DNA of 64,000 nt from PALSA-894 sp963828625. GTDB lineage: Bacteria > Pseudomonadota > Alphaproteobacteria > Rhizobiales > Xanthobacteraceae. Position 1 is the first letter of the stretch. The number at the start of each line of letters is the position of its first letter. A program made the translations under genes and the position numbers. The notes under the pieces were generated by a model that saw only the letters and a program-made list of their open reading frames with translations, searched no databases and had not been told where the DNA came from. Location: NCBI GenBank assembly GCA_963828625.1, contig CAWHEX010000010.1:496001-560000 (forward strand), given 5' to 3'. This document shows, one piece after another, positions 1-8,367 of this stretch.

Positions 1-396
1 AGGCAGATAGTCCTTCGCATTCGGCGGCTCGTAGTCGGCGAAAAGATTTTCGATGCCCTTCATCAGGCCGCGGTCGGAATGCAGCACAAGATCGGCGGCA
101 AGCTTGTTGGCCGCCGCTTCGGTCTTCACGCGCTGGATCAGCTGACCGCCCGGCGCGCGGATCATTTCGATACGAACGAACGGAAACTTCTTGCGGAATT
201 CGTTGATGGCTTCCTGTTCGACCTCGGTGAAGGTCGCCGTGTAGAGGGTGAACTTGCCTTCCTTGCGCGCCGCCTCGACGAGGCTGTCGGAAGGCTTGTA
301 CGGCGTCGCGCCGCGCGCGCCGCCGATGATCGAGAACGTGCCAAGGCCTGCGGCCGACGCAAGCACCTTGCGCCGGGTCCATTTCGACCGGGTCAT
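1..396 (-). CDS. Iron/organic-anion-type ABC transporter substrate-binding protein, N-terminal part
   Basis: The 132 visible codons start with ATG at 394-396 and run off the left edge. The N-terminus is basic with twin arginines (TRRKVLASAAG), a Tat-like or Sec export signal, followed by EAARKEGK and the core motif RAPGGQLIQRVKTEAAA. That core and HSDRGLMKGI are almost repeated in the next gene upstream (454-1494), so the two are paralogues from a local duplication. The family is extracellular solute-binding protein family 1, FbpA/AfuA-like: a periplasmic lipid-free receptor feeding an inner-membrane permease. Order on the minus strand is permease, binding protein, this gene, suggesting one transcript. 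The ligand (ferric iron versus small organic anion) is unknown. Confidence 0.85.
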   Translation of the reverse strand, partial: MTRSKWTRRKVLASAAGLGTFSIIGGARGATPYKPSDSLVEAARKEGKFTLYTATFTEVEQEAINEFRKKFPFVRIEMIRAPGGQLIQRVKTEAAANKLAADLVLHSDRGLMKGIENLFADYEPPNAKDYLP

Positions 397-453
397 GCGC
401 CCCTCCTGTCGCGTTCGGTGCCCTCCCGGCAAGGCGGGAGAGGCAGCCGGGTC

Positions 454-1494
454 CTACTGCCGATAGCCGTAGGTCTTGTTCCACTCCTCGACCCAGCTGT
501 CGCGAAGCTTCACGTACTGCTCGAAGTTCGGCGACCACGGCTTGATCACCGCCGGATCGTATCCCGGCGGATTGAACGGCGGCTTCTTCAGCGCGGTCAG
601 ATAGCCAAGCTCCTTGATGTGCACGGCCTGACCTTCCTCGGACATGTTCCAGTTGAGGAAAAGCTTCGCGGCGTTCGGGCTCGCCGCCGTCTTGGTCACG
701 CCGGCCGCGTAGTAGTTGAGCGGCACGCCGTCCGACGGGAAGATGATCTCGACCGGCGCACCGTCGCGCTTCTTGATATAGGCGATGTTGTAGAGCAGCA
801 CCGCGATCGAGCACTCGCCGCGCACCATCGCGTCGGAGGTCGGCGCGCCGGAGGGATAGAGGATCGGCTGCGTCTTGGCCTGCTTGGCCCAGTAATCGTC
901 GCCGAAGGTCTGCCGCTCGAACATGATGCGGGTCCAGGTCGTGCCGCCGGACGGCGCGATCACCTGACCGATCTTCTTCGGGCCATACTGCGGCTTGCAC
1001 AGGTCCATCCAGGTCTTCGGCGGATCCTTCTCAAGCTCGGTGTTGTAGGCGATCGACCATCCGAGCGTCGTCTTGGGCCACAGCTGCGGCGCGATCTGCA
1101 CGTCGTCGCGATAGTCCTTCGCGTTCGGCGGCGCGTAGTCCTGGAACAGATCGGCGATGCCCTTCATCAGGCCGCGATCGGAATGATTGACCACGTCGGC
1201 GAGCAGCTTGCCGGCCGCCGCCTCGGTCTTGATGCGGGTGATGAGCTGGCCGCCCGGCGCGCGCACCATCTCGACCTTCACGAACGGAAAGCGCTTGTTG
1301 AAGGCCTTGATGAGTTCCTGTTCTGGCTCGGTGAAATCGGCGGTGTAGTAGACGATCTTGCCCTCTTTCCGCGCGGCTTCGATCAGTTCGGTGCCGCCGA
1401 AGTTCTGCGCTTCGGCGTTCGTGATGCTGAACGAAGCAGCCGCGGTCGCGGCAGCGCCGGCGGTAAACTGCCGGCGTGTGATGAGCCTGGTCAT
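454..1494 (-). CDS. Iron/organic-anion-type ABC transporter substrate-binding protein
   Basis: A 346-residue periplasmic binding protein of the FbpA/AfuA-like family 1 fold. The first 30 residues hold RRQFTAGAAATAAAS and an alanine-rich stretch ending at AEAQ, a Tat-like signal with a cleavage site. The mature part begins EAARKEGKIVYYTADF and keeps lobe motifs such as LADVVNHSDRG and LFLNWNMSEEGQ near the C-terminus. Full length for the family. It lies 34 bases downstream of the fused permease and 58 bases upstream of a close paralogue on the same strand, so one permease may be served by two receptors. No ATPase gene is visible here; it may lie beyond the left edge. Confidence 0.9.
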   Translation of the reverse strand: MTRLITRRQFTAGAAATAAASFSITNAEAQNFGGTELIEAARKEGKIVYYTADFTEPEQELIKAFNKRFPFVKVEMVRAPGGQLITRIKTEAAAGKLLADVVNHSDRGLMKGIADLFQDYAPPNAKDYRDDVQIAPQLWPKTTLGWSIAYNTELEKDPPKTWMDLCKPQYGPKKIGQVIAPSGGTTWTRIMFERQTFGDDYWAKQAKTQPILYPSGAPTSDAMVRGECSIAVLLYNIAYIKKRDGAPVEIIFPSDGVPLNYYAAGVTKTAASPNAAKLFLNWNMSEEGQAVHIKELGYLTALKKPPFNPPGYDPAVIKPWSPNFEQYVKLRDSWVEEWNKTYGYRQ

Positions 1495-1527
1495 GAGCGT
1501 TTTCTCCTCATATCCGTTTCTTCGAAG

Positions 1528-3289
1528 CTATCCGGCGCGACCGACGCCGGAGGTGTCAGCGCCCCCGCGCGACAGGAATTGTGCGATGCCGATCAGCACG
1601 GCGAGCAGCAACGGTCTGCACGAGGCTGAAGGCCGACGTGATGCCGACGTTGCCGCCCTCGTAGTAGTCGAGCAGCAGAACCGCCATCACCATGGTGTTC
1701 GAGGTATAGAGAAACAGCGACGAACCGAGCTCGCGGATCGCCAGAACGAACAGCAGCGTCATCGCGGCGATGACGCCGGGGCGCGCGAGCGGCAGCACGA
1801 TCAGGCGGATCGTGCCGAGCATGCCCTTCCCGCACAGCCATGAGGCTTCCTCGAGCTCCTTGTGGATCTGCAGGAGCGAGGTGGACAGCGCCTTGATGGT
1901 GTCGGGCATGAAGCGCGCGATGAAGGCGAGCGCCAGAATCCAGATCGTGCCGTAGAGCCCGCCGGGCAATCCGATCCAGGCCCACAGATAGGCGACGCCG
2001 ATCACGAGGCCCGGGATCGCGACCGGCAGCGTCGAGATGACGTCGATGCTCTTGCGGCCCACCGCCTGCGTGCGATGGATCGTGTAGCCGATCGCGAACG
2101 CGAACACGCCGCCGACGATCGCGGTGACGAAGCCGACCTCCATCGTGTTCCAGATCGACCGCATGGCGAGCGGGTTGTCGAACAACCGCTCGAAATGGAT
2201 CAGCGAATACTGTTTGAGGTCGAACAGGCTCTCGAGATTGCGGATGAACAGGAACTTGCGGAACGCCGCGACGATCAGCGCCAGCGTCGGCAGCACCACG
2301 ACGACGACGAGATAGACGATCGCCAGCCCGAGCGTGAAATAGCGCCAGCCGCCGAGCCTCATCACGCCCGGCCGGAACGCCTTGCCGGCGACCGTGATGT
2401 AACTCCGCCCGCTGACCACCTTCTGCTGCAGGTAGACGAGGAAGCCGGTGACGATCATGAGAATGATCGCGACCGACGCCGCGGTGGAATAGAGCGGCGG
2501 CGACCAGTTGGTGAGCTTGAAGATGTAGGTGGTGAGCACCGGAATGTCGCCCGGCGCGCCGAGCACCGCCGGAATGCCGTAGATGCCGAGCATCACGATG
2601 AACGACAGCAGCATGCCGGAGATGATCGCGGGCGCGATCAGCGGGAACGTCACGGTGAACAGGATGCGTATCGCGCTCGCGCCGGAGACTTCCGCCGCCT
2701 CTTCGAGCGCCGGGTCCATGTTGCGCAGCGCAGACGCGGTGAACATGTAGACGTAGGGCGCATAATAGATGCCGAAGATCGCGATCAGCCCGCCCATCGT
2801 GTAGACGTCGAAGCGAAAGTCGATCCCTGCCCATTTGATCACGGTGTTGAGCAGGCCGGTCTTCGGCGAGGCAAGGATCGACCACGCGACCGCCGCGACC
2901 AGCGGCGGCACGAACAGCGGGATCATGCTCACCGCCGCGATGAAGCGCTTGCACGGCGTATCGGTGCGCACCACCACCCACGAAAACGTCAGCCCGATCA
3001 CGACGGCGAGCAGCGTGCCGCCGCCGCAGGCAATCAGCGAATTGGCGAGCGCGAGATGGACGTTCGGATTGCCGAGAACGGTGATGAAATTCGTCAGCGA
3101 CAGGTCGAACACGCCGAACCCGTCCACCACCGGGTTGGTGTTGGTCAGCGCGCCGAGCAGCAGCATCGACACCGGGTAGATGACCAAAAAGGTCAGGATG
3201 ACGAGCAGGAAGGCCGACCATAGCCAGCCGAGCGGAATGCGCCGGGGCGCTTCACGCGGTGCGACCAGTGCAGCGGTTTCTGCGGTCAC
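1528..3289 (-). CDS. ABC transporter permease, fused two-domain FbpB type (apparent C-terminal frameshift)
   Basis: An inner-membrane permease with two MetI-type halves, about twelve membrane segments. Two EAA cytoplasmic loops that contact the ATPase are visible: EEAAEVSGASAIRILF in the first half and EEASWLCGKGMLGTIRL in the second. This is the FbpB/AfuB arrangement. GTG at 3287-3289 is preferred because GGAGG lies just before it; a GTG at 3301 has no good ribosome site. The frame breaks at 1610-1611: removing one base of the AA (TT on the coding strand) restores LLAVLIGIAQFLSRG and a stop at 1528-1530, while the unrepaired frame ends earlier with an arginine-rich tail. Probably a sequence error. 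It works with the two downstream binding proteins. Confidence 0.87.
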
Positions 3290-3462
3290 TGTCCTCCCCA
3301 CCGGATGGCCGCACGTTGTGGCGCGCGGCTCTTTGTTATGCCTTGCCTACCACAGAAAATGGCGGCCCGGCACATTACCAAAGTGCAATGTTTGCGGCCT
3401 GATTGTCGCGGAGGATTGCGTTGTACGGGGATGAAACTCGCGCCGCACTGGTTGAATTTTCG

Positions 3463-3487
3463 CCACCGGCGGGTTCCGGGCCGGTGG
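3463..3487 (-). terminator. Hairpin after the quinone-oxidoreductase-like gene, possible weak terminator
   Basis: CCACCGGC (3463-3470) and GCCGGTGG (3480-3487) form a perfect 8-base stem with a 9-base loop, just past the minus-strand stop at 3496. No proper T-run follows on that strand (CGAAAATTC), so it is at best a poor intrinsic terminator. The rest of 3302-3495 shows no gene. Confidence 0.3.
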
Positions 3488-3495
3488 GCGGAGAT

Positions 3496-4458
3496 TCACA
3501 TCACCAGGGCGATCTTGCCGAAGTGCTGGTTCGCCTTCATGTGCGCCTGCGCGGCGACGCACTCATCGAGCGAGAATGTACGGTCGATCGGCAGCTTGAG
3601 CTTGCCGGAGGTGACCGCGTCCCACAGGTCGGCCTTCATCAGGCGGACGATCTCGCGCACTTCGTCGGCCGAGCGCGTGCGGAACGTGACGCCGATGTAG
3701 TCGATGCGCTTCATGGCATGCAGGTCGAAGTCAAACTCGGCCTTCTGGCCGCCGAGCCGCCCGACATTGACGATGCGGCCGAGCACCGCGCTCGCCTTCA
3801 TGATCTGGTTCACGAGCGGGCCGGACACCATGTCGACGGTCAGGTTGACGCCCTTGCCGCCGGTCGCTTCCAGCACCTGATCGGGCCACTTCTCGTCGCG
3901 CGTGTCGATCGCAACGTCGGCGCCGAACTCCTTCAGCTTCGCGCGGCGGCCATCGTTGGTGGCCGAGCCCATCACGGGCTTCGCGCCTTTCAGCTTGGCG
4001 ATCTGCAAGCCCATCAGGCCGACACCGGAGCTTGCGCCCTGAATCAACACGCTCTCGCCCGCTTTGAGCCGTCCTTGCGTGATCAACGCATTGTGCAAGG
4101 TATGCAACGCGACGGGCAGCACCGCCGCCTGCTCGAACGAGAAGCCCGCAGGAAGCGCGATCGTGCGGCCATAATCCGACACCGCGTATTCGGCATAGCC
4201 GCCCGAGCCCGAGCAGACCACGCGATCGCCGACCTTGAAGTCCTTCACGTCGCTGCCGACGGCCGCGACTTCGCCCGCCCATTCAAGGCCGAGCGCCGCG
4301 CCCATCACGCCGTGACCGAGCGAAGCCTTTGCGGCGGAGAGGTCGGCGCGATTGAGCCCGCACGCCTTCACGCGGGTCAGCACTTCGTTCGGCTTCGGCG
4401 CCGGCTGCGGAATGTCGCGCAGCTCAAGGCCGTTCGGCGATGACACGCCCGCCTTCAT
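3496..4458 (-). CDS. Zinc-free MDR-family NAD(P)H:quinone oxidoreductase-like protein
   Basis: A 320-residue medium-chain dehydrogenase/reductase. The N-terminal GroES-like domain has LEWAGEVAAVGSDVKDFKVGDRV, and the Rossmann domain has the nucleotide loop GASSGVGLMGLQIAK. The cysteine cluster for structural zinc found in alcohol dehydrogenases is absent, which fits quinone oxidoreductase or enoyl reductase members that use NADPH without zinc. The ATG at 4456-4458 is chosen because GGAGG lies six bases upstream; a TTG twelve bases earlier would include that site. It is codirectional with the extradiol dioxygenase upstream, the two separated by a REP-like repeat. The substrate is unknown; a role in aromatic catabolism is inferred only from that neighbour. 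Confidence 0.87.
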   Translation of the reverse strand: MKAGVSSPNGLELRDIPQPAPKPNEVLTRVKACGLNRADLSAAKASLGHGVMGAALGLEWAGEVAAVGSDVKDFKVGDRVVCSGSGGYAEYAVSDYGRTIALPAGFSFEQAAVLPVALHTLHNALITQGRLKAGESVLIQGASSGVGLMGLQIAKLKGAKPVMGSATNDGRRAKLKEFGADVAIDTRDEKWPDQVLEATGGKGVNLTVDMVSGPLVNQIMKASAVLGRIVNVGRLGGQKAEFDFDLHAMKRIDYIGVTFRTRSADEVREIVRLMKADLWDAVTSGKLKLPIDRTFSLDECVAAQAHMKANQHFGKIALVM

Positions 4459-4487
4459 GGAGTCCTCCAAAGTTTTGTTCTGCTTTT

Positions 4488-4558
4488 CCGCTCGTCCCCG
4501 CGAAAGCGGGGACCCAGCTCTTGGTCCCTGGATTCCCGCTTGCGCGGGAATGAGCGGA
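4488..4558. repeat. REP-like two-hairpin palindromic repeat, copy 1
   Basis: About 71 bases with outer arms CCGCTCGT / ATGAGCGG and two inner hairpins: TCCCCGC-GAAA-GCGGGGA and TTCCCGC-TTGC-GCGGGAA. Related copies lie at 39166-39240 and 49602-49672. This copy fills the gap between two codirectional minus-strand genes. The second hairpin uses a T-A pair where the other copies use G-C. Confidence 0.9.
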
Positions 4559-4573
4559 GTATGTCTTAAGTAG

Positions 4574-5581
4574 CTAGCCCGCCTTCTGCTGCTTCATGCC
4601 GTCCCACCACGGACACGCGCCGGGCATCAGATTGTGATTGCCCTCGATCACCTGCACGGGCTGGCGCAGGCCGTCCTCGGCTGCCTTCATCCGCATGCGC
4701 CGCGCCTCGGCGCGCTGCTCCTCGTTGAGCCACGCACGCTCATGGCCCCAGATGCTCGGGCCATACGGCCGCTCGAATGGCTTCCACGTCGCGTCGTCGA
4801 CCACCTGCCCGCCCCAGCCGTATTCGGTCATGAAGCCGGACGGATTCCACGAATAGAACGACGTCATGTAGTCGCCCGAGTGGCGGCCCATTGTCACCGC
4901 GACCTGACCTTCGTTGCCCTGCGCGATGTCGTAGCCCTGCCCCACGTCGTCGAGGCTGTAGAGCTCGACCATCATGTGATGCGGCGCGTTCTTGCCCGTG
5001 GCGGTGAGCGCGAGCGAATGGTGGCGCGGATTGCAGTGAAAGAAGCGCGCCGGATAGGGCCGCAGGAAATAGTCGCTGAGCCGGAAGCCGAGCAGGCCTT
5101 CGTAGAAGGCCGTCATCTTCTCGATGTCCTCACAATGGAGCACCACGTGGCCCATGCCGAGCGGCCCGGTGCGAAACCCTGAGATGTTGCGGCCGGGACG
5201 AAACGGCGTGCCCGCGACCTCCGGTCCGTGGAACGCCTCGATGCGCGTGCCGGCCGGGTCCTGAAACACGATCAGGTCCTTCACGTGCCGCTCGTCGGCG
5301 AGCGCACGCGCGCCGCGCGCGACATCCACGCCGGCGCCTTCAAGCTTTGCGGCGAGCGCCTCCATGGCGGCAGCGTCCGCGACTTCCCAGCCGAAGAAAC
5401 CGATGCCCTGCCCGCCGTCCGCGTCGATGATGACGCGCTGCTTGCGGTCGTCCATGCGGAACGCCATCGAGGAGCGCGTCTTGTCGATGCGCTGCATGCC
5501 GAGGAAGTTCACGCCGAACGTTCCCCAGTCGCCCAGATCCTTGGCGCGGAGCCCGATGTAACCCAGTGCCTGCACGCTCAT
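4574..5581 (-). CDS. Type I extradiol ring-cleavage dioxygenase (VOC/BphC-like)
   Basis: A 335-residue two-domain vicinal-oxygen-chelate protein of 2,3-dihydroxybiphenyl 1,2-dioxygenase type. The C-terminal domain holds the expected iron ligands His145 (GMGHVVLH), His202 (HHMMVE) and Glu253 (FMTEYGWGG). Conserved active-site residues His187/188 (NPRHHSL), His234 and Tyr243 are also present, so ring cleavage with Fe(II) and O2 is likely. ATG at 5579-5581 is used; GAGG lies about eight bases upstream and the domain starts at once (SVQALGYIGLRAKD). The downstream neighbour is an MDR reductase. The catecholic substrate cannot be told from sequence; dihydroxybiphenyl- or hydroxylated-steroid-like compounds fit the subfamily. 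Confidence 0.9.
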   Translation of the reverse strand: MSVQALGYIGLRAKDLGDWGTFGVNFLGMQRIDKTRSSMAFRMDDRKQRVIIDADGGQGIGFFGWEVADAAAMEALAAKLEGAGVDVARGARALADERHVKDLIVFQDPAGTRIEAFHGPEVAGTPFRPGRNISGFRTGPLGMGHVVLHCEDIEKMTAFYEGLLGFRLSDYFLRPYPARFFHCNPRHHSLALTATGKNAPHHMMVELYSLDDVGQGYDIAQGNEGQVAVTMGRHSGDYMTSFYSWNPSGFMTEYGWGGQVVDDATWKPFERPYGPSIWGHERAWLNEEQRAEARRMRMKAAEDGLRQPVQVIEGNHNLMPGACPWWDGMKQQKAG

Positions 5582-5701
5582 GTGGCGAGCCTCGTCGTCA
5601 ATCACGCCCGGTCCATAGTGCGCTTTTGCAATACCGTCCACAACCGAGCCGGCGTGCGCACGCAACCCTCGTATGAGCGCAACGCGCCCGGAAAGCCGTT
5701 C

Positions 5702-5740
5702 CGGAAAGAACAGGAAAACTCTGGCGAGAGCCGCGGAAAG
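5702..5740. repeat. Short dispersed repeat upstream of the cytochrome gene
   Basis: A 39-base stretch matching 10805-10843 at about 31 of 39 positions by my alignment; both contain GGAAAACTC near the centre. Each copy lies 40-60 bases before a gene start, but in opposite orientations relative to the gene, so a dispersed repeat is more likely than a shared promoter. Confidence 0.55.
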
Positions 5741-5793
5741 AGCCGCGGCGTATATCGGTGCCAGATTGATTGTCCGGCACGGAGCCCAACCCC

Positions 5794-6318
5794 ATGCGCA
5801 AAGCAGTTATCAACGCGGCCGTCTACGCGCTCAGCGCGCTCGCGACCGCCTCCCTGATCGGCCCCTCCGCGCTCGCGCAGGGTAAGGGCATCCAGGACAA
5901 GATCGCGCGCGGCGAATACCTCGTAACGATCATGGACTGCGCCGGGTGCCACACGCCGGGCGCACTGCGCGGCCAGCCGGACATGGCGCGCCAGCTCGCG
6001 GGCTCGGACGTCGGCTTCCAGATTCCGGGGCTCGGCATCTTCTATCCGCCGAACCTGACCTCCGACCGCGCGACCGGGCTCGGCGCATGGAGCGAAGCCG
6101 ACATCGTGAAAGCGGTTCGTACCGGTGCACGGCCGGACGGGCGGCAGCTCGTTCCCGTGATGCCGTACCACAACTACGCACGGCTCGCGGATGCGGACGC
6201 ACAGGCGCTCGCCGCGTATCTCAAGCAGCTGAAGCCGATCGCCAACAAGGCGCCGGAGATCCGCGGCGCGAGCGAGAAGCCGACCGCCCCCTACCTCACC
6301 CTCGCGATGCCGGAATGA
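5794..6318 (+). CDS. Secreted monoheme c-type cytochrome
   Basis: A 174-residue exported cytochrome c. ATG at 5794-5796 has GGAG nine bases upstream and gives a signal peptide ending near GPSALAQ. A single heme site, CAGCH, follows about 50 residues in; the distal Met is probably in VPVMPYHNYARL, and the last helix LADADAQALAAYLKQL is typical of class I domains that accompany periplasmic dehydrogenases. It should carry electrons in the periplasm; the partner dehydrogenase is not adjacent. Odd point: after its TGA the same frame stays open to 6519 with an Asn/Ser-rich tract and a hydrophobic end. Confidence 0.88.
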   Translation: MRKAVINAAVYALSALATASLIGPSALAQGKGIQDKIARGEYLVTIMDCAGCHTPGALRGQPDMARQLAGSDVGFQIPGLGIFYPPNLTSDRATGLGAWSEADIVKAVRTGARPDGRQLVPVMPYHNYARLADADAQALAAYLKQLKPIANKAPEIRGASEKPTAPYLTLAMPE

Positions 6319-6519
6319 GAGAAGTCATGCCGCTCCAACAACAACAACAGCAACAACAGCAGCGGCAACGGCGGCCGCGCGGCGTTCCCGGTCCATCACC
6401 GGAACGCCGCGCGCGCCGGGAACCTCCGCGTGTACGCACACGCATCGGTATGCATCGCGCTCGCGATCGCCCTCCTCGGGTGGAGCGCGCCGGAAATCTG
6501 GCCGAGCCTGTTCGCCTGA
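6319..6519 (+). other. In-frame low-complexity extension after the cytochrome stop (possible relic or readthrough)
   Basis: Directly after TGA 6316-6318 the same frame runs 66 codons to TGA 6517-6519 without an ATG. It encodes an Asn/Ser/Gly-rich tract from a CAA/AAC-type repeat (about 6338-6380) and then a hydrophobic segment (VCIALAIALLGW) near the end. The only late start is a GTG giving about 28 residues. It could be a lost C-terminal tail or a small membrane-protein relic. The remainder to 6586 shows no other gene. Confidence 0.3.
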
Positions 6520-6586
6520 CGCACCCATTACGGCGCGCGCCGTCATGCTCTAAGCTTCCCCCAAGAAACGCTCTCGGGGGAACGCT

Positions 6587-7387
6587 TTGCACAAGCTCTT
6601 CATCGCGCCGACGTCGCTGCAGGATTCAGCACCGATCGAGTACATCGAGGCGACGGCTGCGGCCGGCTACGACGGCCTCGGCCTGCGCGTGCACCGCTCG
6701 CCCGGCCTGCCGTTCTTTCCCGTCGCGGGAAACGCCGCGCTGCTCGCCGAGATGAAGAGCCGCATCGCGGATGCCGGGCTCACGGTGTTCGACCTCTACA
6801 GCTTCTACATCCGGCCCGAGACCGACATCGCGGAGTTCGCGCCCTCGATGGAGCTTGGCGCGACGTTCGGCGCGAAATACGCGACCGTGATGGGCGACGA
6901 CACGGACTGGTCGCGCCAGCGCGACAAGTTCATCGCGACCTGCGACCTCGCGAAACAGTTCGGCCTCACCTGCTCGCTCGAATTCGCCGTGATCCGCCCG
7001 CTCGCGACCTTGCCGCAGACCCTTCAGCTGATCGCCGAGTCGAAACGCCACGCCGTGATCTGCATGGACCCGCTGCATCTGGCGCGCTCCGGCGGCACGC
7101 CGGCCGACGTGAAGGCGCTCGATCCGAAATTCTTTCCTTACGCGCAGCTCTCGGACGGAAACGTCGGCCCCGGCGAACCCAATCCGGCGATGTTCGGCAA
7201 GCTCGATTTCGGCATGCGCGCGCTGCCGGGCGACGGCACGCTGCCGTTGCGCGAACTGCTCGCCGCGCTGCCGCGCGATATTCCGCTCAGCGTCGAGCTG
7301 CCGATTTCGCTGGCGCCGGAAGGAACGACGGCCGCGCAATGGGCGAAGACCACCGCCGATCGCACGCGCGCATTTCTGAAAGGGTGA
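6587..7387 (+). CDS. TIM-barrel sugar-phosphate isomerase/epimerase-like protein
   Basis: 266 residues of the xylose-isomerase-like / AP endonuclease 2 TIM-barrel family. Typical barrel strands are visible: FDLYSFYI, YATVMGDD, CSLEFAV with a likely metal-binding Glu, ICMDPLHLARSGG, and FPYAQLSDG with Asp. These are the usual positions of metal-binding acidic residues. A TTG at 6587 appears to be the start, preceded by a GGGGGA ribosome site and followed at once by the first barrel strand LFIAPTSL. It is three bases from the next gene, so probably cotranscribed with the two TctC-type binding proteins. Substrate unknown; isomerisation of a hydroxy or keto acid or sugar acid is inferred. Confidence 0.8.
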   Translation: MHKLFIAPTSLQDSAPIEYIEATAAAGYDGLGLRVHRSPGLPFFPVAGNAALLAEMKSRIADAGLTVFDLYSFYIRPETDIAEFAPSMELGATFGAKYATVMGDDTDWSRQRDKFIATCDLAKQFGLTCSLEFAVIRPLATLPQTLQLIAESKRHAVICMDPLHLARSGGTPADVKALDPKFFPYAQLSDGNVGPGEPNPAMFGKLDFGMRALPGDGTLPLRELLAALPRDIPLSVELPISLAPEGTTAAQWAKTTADRTRAFLKG

Positions 7388-7390
7388 CGC

Positions 7391-8357
7391 ATGAACAGGT
7401 TGCTGCGGATCGCACTCGGACTTGTCGGCGCTTGTTGCCGCCGGATGCGGCACGGCGTCCGCGCAATATCCCAACCGGCCGGTGCGTCTTGTGGTCGGCT
7501 TCGCGGCGGGCGGCCCGACCGACATCCTGGCGCGGCGCATGGCGCTTTATCTCACCGAGAAGCTCGGCCAGCAGTTCATCGTGGAGAACAAGCCGGGCGC
7601 GACCGGCAATATCGCGACCGAGTATGTGATCAACCAGCCGCCGGACGGCTACACGATCCTGGTCACGTCGACCGCGAACGCCATCAACATGACGTTCTAC
7701 AGCAAGCTCTCGTTCAACTTCCTGCGCGATGCCGCGCCGGTCGCGGGGCTTGCGAGCATCTCCTACCTGATGCTGATCAACCCCGGCGTCCCGGCGAAAT
7801 CCATTCCGGAATTCATCGCCTACGCGAAGGCCAACCCGACCAAGATCAACTTCGCCTCCGGCGGCGTCGGCTCGTCGAACCAGCTTGCCGGCGAGCTCTT
7901 CAAGGTGATGACCGGCACCGAGCTGGTGCATGTGCCGTATCGCGGCAACAACGCCGCCTACACCGACCTGATCGGCGGGCAGATCCAGCTGATCTTCGCC
8001 GACGTCGCGTCGGGCCGGCCGCATGCGCAGTCCGGCGCGCTGCGCGCGCTCGGCGTCACGGCGCCCACGCGGCTTGCCACCCTGCCCGACGTTCCGGCGA
8101 TCGCCGAAGCCGTGCCGGGCTACGAGGCGAACGGCTGGTACGGCTTCGCGGCGCCGAAGGGCACGCCGGCCGACATCATCGAGAAGCTGAATGCTGCCAT
8201 CAACGCGGGGCTGGGCGATCCGACGCTCAAGGCCCATTTCGCGACGCTCGAAGCCAACCCGCTGATCTTCACGCCGAAGGAATACGGCGAATTCCTCGTT
8301 TCGGAATCCGATCGCTGGGGCAAGGCCGTGAAGGCGTCCGGCGTGCGCGGCGACTAG
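7391..8357 (+). CDS. Tripartite tricarboxylate transporter binding protein, TctC/Bug family (frameshift in signal peptide)
   Basis: About 320 residues of the Bug family, periplasmic receptors for carboxylates and other small acids. The mature part starts YPNRPVRLVVGFAAGGPTDI, with later motifs ATGNIATEYVI, FASGGVGSSNQLAGELF and LVHVPYRGNN. The ATG at 7391 begins a good signal peptide, but the frame changes at 7422-7423: dropping one T of the TT joins MNRLLRIALGL to SALVAAGCGTASAQ. Without repair, translation would have to start at TTG 7422 with a shortened signal. It is followed after ten bases by a second Bug protein. No TctA or TctB membrane subunits are in the window. Confidence 0.88.
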
Positions 8358-8367
8358 GGAGAACGGC

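Noticed and set aside
1862..3223. A 453-codon plus-strand frame opposite the fused permease
   Set aside because: The translation is mostly Arg, Asp and His, a mirror of hydrophobic membrane codons on the other strand.
6336..6380. Poly-Gln tract from CAA repeats read as a new Gln-rich protein
   Set aside because: That frame has no conserved content after the tract; the Asn/Ser frame continuing the cytochrome is more protein-like. It may be only a simple-sequence repeat.
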